From the NCBI GenBank assembly GCA_964505195.1, contig CAZDGV010000020.1, positions 1 through 29,832 of the forward strand: a stretch of 29,832 bases of DNA. Direction: 5' to 3'. Shown here piece after piece: positions 24,554 through 29,832 of the stretch. The position numbers and the translations under genes were made by a program. This DNA comes from CAZDGV01 sp964505195. GTDB taxonomy: Bacteria > Bacteroidota > Bacteroidia > Chitinophagales > Chitinophagaceae. The notes beneath the pieces are model-generated. The model saw nothing but the letters and a program-made list of their open reading frames with translations. It was not told the DNA's origin and ran no database searches. Positions within the stretch are counted from its first letter, which is position 1. Every line of letters begins with the position of its first letter.

Positions 24554-25036
24554 TTAGCTGGGGTCAACCAGGAACAGGGGCTGATCATACTCAACCGGTG
24601 AGCTGTCTTCAACCAATACCTTAACAATACGACCCTTTACTTCACTTTCAATTTCATTGAAAAGCTTCATGGCTTCGATAATACATACCACTTTGCCTAC
24701 GCTAACTTCATCGCCCACTTCCACAAAATTGGGCTTGTCGGGTGATGGACGGCGGTAGAAGGTTCCGATCATGGGGCTTTTTACCGTAATGTAATTTCCG
24801 GCGCCTGCATCAGCAGCGGGAGCAGCAGCAGGAGCAGCAGGTGCTGCAACGGCAGCCGGAGCGGGAGCAGCCATTACCGGCGCATGCGCAGCCATGGGTG
24901 CAGCAGCAATCATTTGGTGCACGGTTTCGGCCTCCTGCTTGATGGTTATTTTAAAGTCTTTTTGCTCAATCGTTACTTCACTGAGATTGGATTTGTTGAC
25001 CATTTTAATCAACTCCTGAATTTGTTTGAAGTCCAT
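24554..25036 (-). CDS. accB: Acetyl-CoA carboxylase, biotin carboxyl carrier protein
   Basis: AccB carries the biotin that shuttles CO2 between biotin carboxylase and carboxyltransferase. The 160-residue product has an N-terminal helix (MDFKQIQELIKMVNKSNLSE), a mobile Ala/Pro-rich linker (about 45-80), and the biotinyl domain (about 82-158) with SPMIGTFYRRPSPD and the biotinylated Lys124 in IEAMKLFNEI. The PxxP 'thumb' loop between them is typical of BCCP. It is the middle gene of the common efp-accB-accC cluster. The carboxyltransferase genes accA and accD are not in the window. Confidence 0.97.
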   Translation of the reverse strand: MDFKQIQELIKMVNKSNLSEVTIEQKDFKITIKQEAETVHQMIAAAPMAAHAPVMAAPAPAAVAAPAAPAAAPAADAGAGNYITVKSPMIGTFYRRPSPDKPNFVEVGDEVSVGKVVCIIEAMKLFNEIESEVKGRIVKVLVEDSSPVEYDQPLFLVDPS

Positions 25037-25161
25037 ACGTAAGCTGGTTTGTTGTTTTGAGCGGCTAAGATAGGTAAATAGAATACAACGCTTCGATTAT
25101 TTTCTCCCGATTTTCCCCATTTTTTGAGCTTTTTTACCCCAAAATGGCGTGTTTTTAAGCA

Positions 25162-25195
25162 AAAAAGGCCAGATTTTGTAAAATCCGGCCTTTTT
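25162..25195 (-). terminator. Rho-independent terminator of efp
   Basis: AAAAAGGCC-a-GATTTT, loop GT, AAAATC-c-GGCCTTTTT forms a 15-bp stem with one A/C mismatch, 18 bases past the efp stop. T runs on both ends make it usable in both directions. It separates efp from accB although they are neighbours on the same strand. Confidence 0.87.
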
Positions 25196-25212
25196 CAAAT
25201 ATGCTTGTAAGC

Positions 25213-25779
25213 TTATTCTTTCACGCGCTCTACATACTCCCCTGTTTTGGTATTTACGCGGATGGTTTCGCCCTCATTCACGAAGAGGGGCACCATCACG
25301 GTGGCACCGGTTTCAACGGTAGCGGGCTTTAAAGTACGGGTTGCAGTATCGCCTTTAACACCGGGTTCGCTGTAGGTAATTTTTACCACGATCTTATCAG
25401 GAAGCTCCACGCTCATGGGGGCGTCAGTTTCGGTATTGATCAACACCGAACAAATTTGCCCATCGGAAAGAAACTGAGGCGCATCTACCAATGCTTCCTC
25501 TACGGCAATTTGCTCGAATGTTTCATTGTCCATGAAATTATAGCCAGTATCGTCTTTATATAAATACTGAAAATCTTTGCGCTCTACCCGAATCGGATAC
25601 ACATTATCACCGCTGTTCCAGGTGTGTTCAATGGTACGGTTATTATCTACCCCCTTCAACTTTGCCCATACTTTGGCTGCAGCACGGGCTGTTTTGTTTT
25701 CCCCGAACTCTACCACTTTGTACAAACTGCCATCCAGCTTGAGGATGAGTCCGCGACTGATATCTGATGTTGTTGCCAT
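25213..25779 (-). CDS. efp: Elongation factor P, Arg32 variant
   Basis: EF-P enters stalled ribosomes and helps form peptide bonds at consecutive prolines. The 188-residue product has the three beta-barrel domains, with signatures RVERKDFQYLYKDD, YNFMDNETFEQI, and in domain III TYSEPGVKGDTATRTLKPAT and GETIRVNTKTGEYVERV. The domain I loop that carries the modified residue reads FGENKTARAAAKVW. It lacks the common PGKG with lysine; Arg32 occupies the tip. The local pattern NKTARAAA resembles NKSGRNAA of Pseudomonas-type EF-P, whose Arg32 is rhamnosylated by EarP. No earP is next to it here. The gene has a good promoter and its own terminator. Confidence 0.97.
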   Translation of the reverse strand: MATTSDISRGLILKLDGSLYKVVEFGENKTARAAAKVWAKLKGVDNNRTIEHTWNSGDNVYPIRVERKDFQYLYKDDTGYNFMDNETFEQIAVEEALVDAPQFLSDGQICSVLINTETDAPMSVELPDKIVVKITYSEPGVKGDTATRTLKPATVETGATVMVPLFVNEGETIRVNTKTGEYVERVKE

Positions 25780-25799
25780 AAAATTGTATTAAGGAGGCG

Positions 25800-25832
25800 C
25801 AAAGGTAAGGCAAGATCGCCGTTTTCACCAAA
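25800..25832 (-). promoter_or_regulatory. Promoter of efp (TTTG-N21-TACCTTTG)
   Basis: On the minus strand TTTG (25832-25829) and TACCTTTG (25807-25800) are 21 bases apart, matching both consensus elements. The -7 box is 20 bases before the efp ATG. Confidence 0.8.
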
Positions 25833-25884
25833 ACCGATCGGGTACGGCCTGCTCCACAAAAGATTATGATATTAACTTGCACCT

Positions 25885-26376
25885 ATGAAACACTGGTTCA
25901 CAATATGGTTCTTTTTGCATGGCTTATTTCCGGTGATGGCAAGCGACAGCATTCCTACCAGACTCGCCAATGAAAAAATGCCGGCATTTATGCTGCTGCA
26001 GGCCGACTCAACCTATTTTTTTCAGAAAGACCTCAGCCCCAAAAAACATACCGTAATCATGCTATTCAGCCCCGACTGCGATCATTGTCAATCCCAAACC
26101 AGGGCTCTGACCGATAGCATGTCGCTTTTTAGCAACACGCAGTTTGTGATGTCAACCACCCTGCCTTTTGACAAACTGAAAGACTTTTACCGTGCTTTTC
26201 AGCTGGAAAGGCATAAAAAGCAACTTAAAGTAGGAAGAGATGTGCTGTTCTTTTTCTCGAAGTATTTCCAAAACCATTTCCTGCCTTTTATTGCGGTGTA
26301 CGACCCCAGGCAGCATCTGAAAGCTGTGTATGAAGGAAATGTATCAATGAGGGAGCTGTTGCGCGTAACGAATTAA
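25885..26376 (+). CDS. Exported thioredoxin-like protein
   Basis: A 163-residue protein with a signal peptide (MKHWFTIWFFLHGLFPVMA, cleavage near residue 20) and a thioredoxin fold of the TlpA/AhpC-like type. The redox motif is Cys65-Asp-His-Cys68 in MLFSPDCDHCQSQT, and a likely cis-proline is in HFLPFIAVYD. The sequence before the motif (MPAFMLLQADSTYFFQKDL) fits the usual N-terminal strands. It probably acts as a periplasmic thiol reductase or in cytochrome maturation; the partner is unknown. It is divergent from efp and lies 81 bases before mdh, which has its own promoter box, so the two need not be co-transcribed. Confidence 0.83.
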   Translation: MKHWFTIWFFLHGLFPVMASDSIPTRLANEKMPAFMLLQADSTYFFQKDLSPKKHTVIMLFSPDCDHCQSQTRALTDSMSLFSNTQFVMSTTLPFDKLKDFYRAFQLERHKKQLKVGRDVLFFFSKYFQNHFLPFIAVYDPRQHLKAVYEGNVSMRELLRVTN

Positions 26377-26409
26377 CAGATGATATAGGTTGCTTGCATA
26401 ATTGCCCCT

Positions 26410-26417
26410 TACCTTTG
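26410..26417 (+). promoter_or_regulatory. Promoter -7 box of mdh (TACCTTTG)
   Basis: TACCTTTG followed by CATCG lies 40 bases before the mdh ATG and matches the -7 consensus exactly. A weak GTTG at 26389-26392, 17 bases upstream, is the only -33 candidate. Confidence 0.62.
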
Positions 26418-26457
26418 CATCGCAAATTTTTTATTCAAACAATAAAGTGATTGTTCC

Positions 26458-27387
26458 ATGAAAATTACCGTAGTAGGTGCCGGAGCCGTAGGTGCAACCT
26501 GTGCCGACAATATTGCCCGCAAAGAATTGGCTGAAGAACTCGTTTTACTCGACATCAAAGAAGGACTTGCCGAAGGAAAAGCGCAAGACATGATGCAAAC
26601 CGCTACCCTGCTTGGTTTTGACACCAAGATTACAGGCAGCACCAACGATTACAGCAAAACTGCCGGCAGCGATGTGGTAGTAATCACTTCGGGCATTCCC
26701 CGCAAACCCGGCATGACCAGAGAGGAACTGATCGGCACCAATGCCGGCATTGTACGTGGCGTGTGTGAAAATATTTTGAAGCACTCTCCTGATGCCATCA
26801 TTATCATCATCAGCAACCCCATGGATACCATGACTTATTTGGCCCTTACCGCAACCGGCTTGCCGAAGCAGCGCATCATTGGTATGGGAGGTACACTCGA
26901 CAGTGCACGCTTTAAGTATCAGCTAAGCCAGCACCTGGGTTGCAGTCCTGCCGATTTAAATGCGCTGGTGGTGGGTGGCCATGGTGACACTACGATGATT
27001 CCGCTGATTCGCTTTGCAACATGGAATAGTATTCCAGTAACACAATATCTGAGCAGCGAACAACAGCAACAAATTGTAAATGACACCATGGTGGGTGGCG
27101 CAACGCTAACCAAGCTGATCGGCACTTCTGCATGGTATGCACCCGGTGCTGCCGGCGCGGCATTGGTAGAATCTATTGTAAGAGATGAGAAAAAACTCTT
27201 CACCTGCTGCGTATCGCTGAATGGTGAATACGGACAAAATGATATTTGCTTAGGCGTACCGGTAACCATTGGTCGCAACGGCTGGGAAAAAATTCTGGAC
27301 TTCGATTTGAATGCAGAAGAACAAGCAGCATTCCAAAAAAGTGCAGACGCAGTTAGAAGCATGAACGAAGTGCTCAAAACTTTGTAA
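26458..27387 (+). CDS. mdh: Malate dehydrogenase (NAD, LDH-like type)
   Basis: The enzyme interconverts malate and oxaloacetate in the TCA cycle. The 309-residue product belongs to the lactate-dehydrogenase-like malate dehydrogenases. It has NAD loop GAGAVG (7-12) with Asp32 selecting NAD, substrate arginines Arg82 and Arg88 in IPRKPGMTRE, the Asp148/Arg151 pair in TLDSARF, and catalytic His175 in VGGHGDTTM. Arginine at 82, where lactate dehydrogenases have Gln, supports malate as substrate. The ATG at 26458 is the conserved MKITVVGAG start. It ends at a strong terminator. Confidence 0.97.
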   Translation: MKITVVGAGAVGATCADNIARKELAEELVLLDIKEGLAEGKAQDMMQTATLLGFDTKITGSTNDYSKTAGSDVVVITSGIPRKPGMTREELIGTNAGIVRGVCENILKHSPDAIIIIISNPMDTMTYLALTATGLPKQRIIGMGGTLDSARFKYQLSQHLGCSPADLNALVVGGHGDTTMIPLIRFATWNSIPVTQYLSSEQQQQIVNDTMVGGATLTKLIGTSAWYAPGAAGAALVESIVRDEKKLFTCCVSLNGEYGQNDICLGVPVTIGRNGWEKILDFDLNAEEQAAFQKSADAVRSMNEVLKTL

Positions 27388-27406
27388 AAAAGTTTCATCG
27401 ATTTTT

Positions 27407-27438
27407 TAAATGAGCTGCATTGCAGCTCATTTTTTTTG
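27407..27438 (+). terminator. Rho-independent terminator of mdh
   Basis: ATGAGCTGCA (27410-27419) and TGCAGCTCAT (27421-27430) form a perfect 10-bp inverted repeat followed by a run of eight T, 22 bases past the mdh stop. It sits between convergent mdh and the GT9 gene. Confidence 0.94.
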
Positions 27439-27491
27439 CCATTAAAATCATGTTGCACCTAAGCGAAGAAATTTGATAACAATATCGCGCA

Positions 27492-28556
27492 CTAATCGAT
27501 CAACTCCATCGCAGCAGCAGCAATGGCTTGCATATCTAACAACTGCATGCATTTGAAGTGCCCTTTGGGGCATTTTTTATGCCCGATTTTACTGCAGGGA
27601 CGACAGGACAAATCTTCTATCTGAAAAATCCGATGCGCAACCGTGTTACGACCATAGTAAGGCGTCATACCAAATGCTGGCACTGTATTGCCCCAAACAC
27701 TAATGATCTTCTTTTTAAAGGCAGCGGCAATATGCATTAGTCCGGTATCGTGTGTAATCACCACCTTAGCACGACGAACCAGATCAGCCGATTCATTGAG
27801 CGAAAATTTTCCTGCTGCATTGTATATTTTTATAGGATCAACCGCTGCAATCGCATCGCCCATGGCGCGATCTTCTTTTCCGCCAAGTAGTATCAGCGGA
27901 TGAGGAATCAAAGCGCAAAGCTGCTGTAATTTTACAAGCGGTAATTGCTTGGTGGCATGTGCTGCGCCGATCACCACCGCAATATAGCCCGACAACTGCG
28001 CTACGGGCAGATCAGCCGGTTGCACATGATGCGCATCACTGATAAAATAATCCAATCCGCGTCCGTCGTTCACCACACCCAAAGGAGCTGCCGCTGCCAA
28101 ATACCGATCTACAATATGCAAATCGGGCAAATGATTGATTTTAAAAGCTGTCAACAACCACTTCTCCCAATTCAATTTATGAAAATCGGAATGGGAAATA
28201 TTTCCCAAAGCATTTTTAATGCGAAAGCTGCGAAGGTTATGATGCAGATCGATGATGAAATCATATTGTTCATCACGCAGCTGATGCATCAACAGTTCCC
28301 AGCTATGCTGGAGATAATAACGCTTGTGTATGTACGGATTATTTTCAAGCACGGCATGAAACGCATACTTGCTGAGAAAATGTATTTCAGCTCCCGGTAC
28401 TTGATCATGAATACAGCGTATTACAGGTGTGGTAAGTACGATATCGCCGATGGAGGAAAAGCGGATGATCAAAATCTTCTTACGAGGCACAAACGTCGTA
28501 GAATCAGAAGAGGGATGCAGGGCAGGCCTTTTTTCAGATGTTGAAAGTTGCGACAT
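27492..28556 (-). CDS. Glycosyltransferase family 9 (heptosyltransferase-like)
   Basis: GT9 enzymes move heptose from ADP-heptose onto lipid A core or related glycans at the inner face of the cytoplasmic membrane. The 354-residue product starts with a short polar leader, then KKILIIRFSSIGDIVLTTPV (about 27-46), the typical N-terminal Rossmann segment. The C-terminal domain has VVIGAAHATKQLPL, PLILLGGKED and VVITHDTGLMHIAAAFKKKI with the donor-binding Asp and His. The C-terminus carries a cysteine cluster (CRPCSKIGHKKCPKGHFKC) seen in many Bacteroidota GT9 proteins. Its ATG overlaps the stop of the MFS gene (TGATG), so translation is coupled. The acceptor is unknown. Confidence 0.9.
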   Translation of the reverse strand: MSQLSTSEKRPALHPSSDSTTFVPRKKILIIRFSSIGDIVLTTPVIRCIHDQVPGAEIHFLSKYAFHAVLENNPYIHKRYYLQHSWELLMHQLRDEQYDFIIDLHHNLRSFRIKNALGNISHSDFHKLNWEKWLLTAFKINHLPDLHIVDRYLAAAAPLGVVNDGRGLDYFISDAHHVQPADLPVAQLSGYIAVVIGAAHATKQLPLVKLQQLCALIPHPLILLGGKEDRAMGDAIAAVDPIKIYNAAGKFSLNESADLVRRAKVVITHDTGLMHIAAAFKKKIISVWGNTVPAFGMTPYYGRNTVAHRIFQIEDLSCRPCSKIGHKKCPKGHFKCMQLLDMQAIAAAAMELID

Positions 28557-29815
28557 CAGGGAAACATTTCTTCACCTTCAATATAGTTCAGATCCTTATG
28601 AAAGGTTTCTTCCGTGAAATAAGCCGCTACCAGCGTAATACTCATCACAATGATGCCGGTAATAATGCCGCTTGTAATTAGCGAATAGCCCATACCCTGC
28701 TGTAGTACGCCAACGAATAACAAATTCATTAAAGGCAATGCGCCCCGTACCATATTGGGAATGGTTGTTGCTGCTGTTGCACGCAGGTTGGTGCCAAACT
28801 GCTCTGCGCCCATCGTTACAAAAATGGCCCAGAAGCCGGTCCCAAAGCCCAGCATGGCACAGAAGAGATACATCGATTGATCACTGTTGTTGAGCGGACT
28901 GTAAAACAGTATTCCGGATAGTATGGTGAATGCGTAAAAAATATAAAGTGCTTTTTTTCTGCTTTTGAAATACTGACTCACCAAACCAATGAGAATATCT
29001 CCTATCGCAATAGCAGCATAGGCAAACATGATAGCCCTTCCGCTGTCGATTTGATTGTCGCCGTAAATTTCCTTTGCAAAACGATTGCTTAAATTCACCA
29101 ATATGCCAATAACATACCAAGTAGGCAGCCCAATGAGAATTGCCAGTACATACTTTCGAAATCGATTTCCATTATTGAAAAACATTAGGATATTGCCCCG
29201 ACTGACGTTTGCTTTTTTTACCTGCTCGAACATGCCGCTTTCTGCAACACTGATGCGCAGCAGCAGCAGTCCGATGCCTAAGCCACCGCCGATTTTATAA
29301 CAAAGTCGCCAATCGTTGGTGTACATAAAAGTGAAATAGGCAAAAACCGCTCCAAACAAACCCACCCCTGCTACCAACGAAGTGCCGATACCTCTTTTAT
29401 TCTTTGGAAGCAGCTCGCTCACCAGGGTAATGCCTGCACCCAACTCACCCGCTAAACCAATACCGGCAACAAAACGCGCCCATGCATATTGATCGACCGT
29501 TTGAACAAAGCCCGTAATAAAATTTGCAACAGAATAAAGTAAAATGGATCCGAACAAAACACTCAGTCTTCCTTTTTTATCGCCCAGCGTTCCCCATAAA
29601 ATTCCGCCAATTAGTAAACCAACCATTTGCCAGTTAATGATGCGTGTGCTTGCTTCAATAGCCCTTACTTTATCGGTAAGATCAACGCCTACCCCTGCCA
29701 AACTTGGTTCGCGTACAATGGTAAAAAGCAACAGATCGTATATATCAACAAAATAACCCAGCGCCGCAACGATTACAGGCACAGAAATAATAGAGGTACT
29801 GGACGACTTCTGCAT
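28556..29815 (-). CDS. MFS transporter, metabolite:H+ symporter-like
   Basis: A 419-residue membrane protein with twelve predicted transmembrane segments. The first is VPVIVAALGYFVDIYDLLLF (about 12-31), with the Asp seen in the metabolite:proton symporter group. The signature loop between segments 2 and 3 is GTLGDKKGRLSVLFGS. Further features are a repeat of that loop in the second half around SQYFKSRKKALY, and RFVAGIGLAGELGAGITLVSE in segment 4, where a Glu after GxxGE is typical of sugar or organic acid importers. The cytoplasmic loop between halves is short. Substrate cannot be named. The ATG at 29815 leaves only 17 bases to the window edge, so its promoter is not visible. It is followed by GT9 in a TGATG overlap. 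Confidence 0.88.
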   Translation of the reverse strand: MQKSSSTSIISVPVIVAALGYFVDIYDLLLFTIVREPSLAGVGVDLTDKVRAIEASTRIINWQMVGLLIGGILWGTLGDKKGRLSVLFGSILLYSVANFITGFVQTVDQYAWARFVAGIGLAGELGAGITLVSELLPKNKRGIGTSLVAGVGLFGAVFAYFTFMYTNDWRLCYKIGGGLGIGLLLLRISVAESGMFEQVKKANVSRGNILMFFNNGNRFRKYVLAILIGLPTWYVIGILVNLSNRFAKEIYGDNQIDSGRAIMFAYAAIAIGDILIGLVSQYFKSRKKALYIFYAFTILSGILFYSPLNNSDQSMYLFCAMLGFGTGFWAIFVTMGAEQFGTNLRATAATTIPNMVRGALPLMNLLFVGVLQQGMGYSLITSGIITGIIVMSITLVAAYFTEETFHKDLNYIEGEEMFP

Positions 29816-29832
29816 AAATCAGTTTTGATTTG

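Overview
The window looks like chromosomal core sequence from a Bacteroidota bacterium, most likely of the Chitinophagaceae/Sphingobacteriia type. The signs are a type III glutamine synthetase, a GLPGLI/DUF4412-like secreted protein, an adhesin of the kind usually exported by the type IX system, and repeated promoters of the Bacteroidota form TTTG-N19-21-TAnnTTTG. Shine-Dalgarno sequences are nearly absent. The lineage call is inferred from gene families, not from a marker-gene search. I see no insertion sequence, prophage, CRISPR array, tRNA or rRNA.

Layout. 1-1277 (-) is the start of a secreted adhesin-like protein that runs off the left edge. 1278-1780 is a long spacer ending in the fusA terminator. 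1781-5141 (-) holds fusA and, as a separate unit, rpsL-rpsG; a terminator behind rpsG and a promoter motif plus structured leader before fusA split the usual str operon. 5384-6436 (-) is ilvE. Divergent from it is a tightly packed five-gene (+) run, 6516-9243: a HolD-like protein, rdgB, an ECF sigma factor, a probable anti-sigma protein and a thioesterase. 9240-12239 (-) carries aroE, a phosphosulfolactate synthase (ComA) homologue and a long TPR protein. 12401-13411 has a small secreted protein (+) and a GLPGLI-like protein (-) end to end. 13465-20477 (-) holds yidC, pyrG, hldD and purL. 20895-23087 (+) is glnA type III. 23157-25779 (-) is the accC-accB-efp cluster. 25885-27387 (+) encodes an exported thioredoxin-like protein and malate dehydrogenase. 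27492-29815 (-) encodes a family 9 glycosyltransferase overlapping an MFS transporter.

How the genes fit together. Most are housekeeping: translation (fusA, rpsL, rpsG, efp), nucleotide supply (pyrG, purL, rdgB), amino acid and nitrogen metabolism (ilvE, aroE, glnA), fatty acid initiation (accB, accC), central carbon (mdh) and envelope assembly (yidC, hldD, heptosyltransferase-like GT9). hldD and the GT9 protein suggest a heptose-containing surface glycan.

I did not find a clearly new multi-gene system. The points most worth a second look are an EF-P with arginine at position 32 instead of the usual lysine loop, a candidate psi subunit of DNA polymerase III, perfect palindromes before accC and glnA, a structured leader before fusA, and a ComA homologue in a bacterium.
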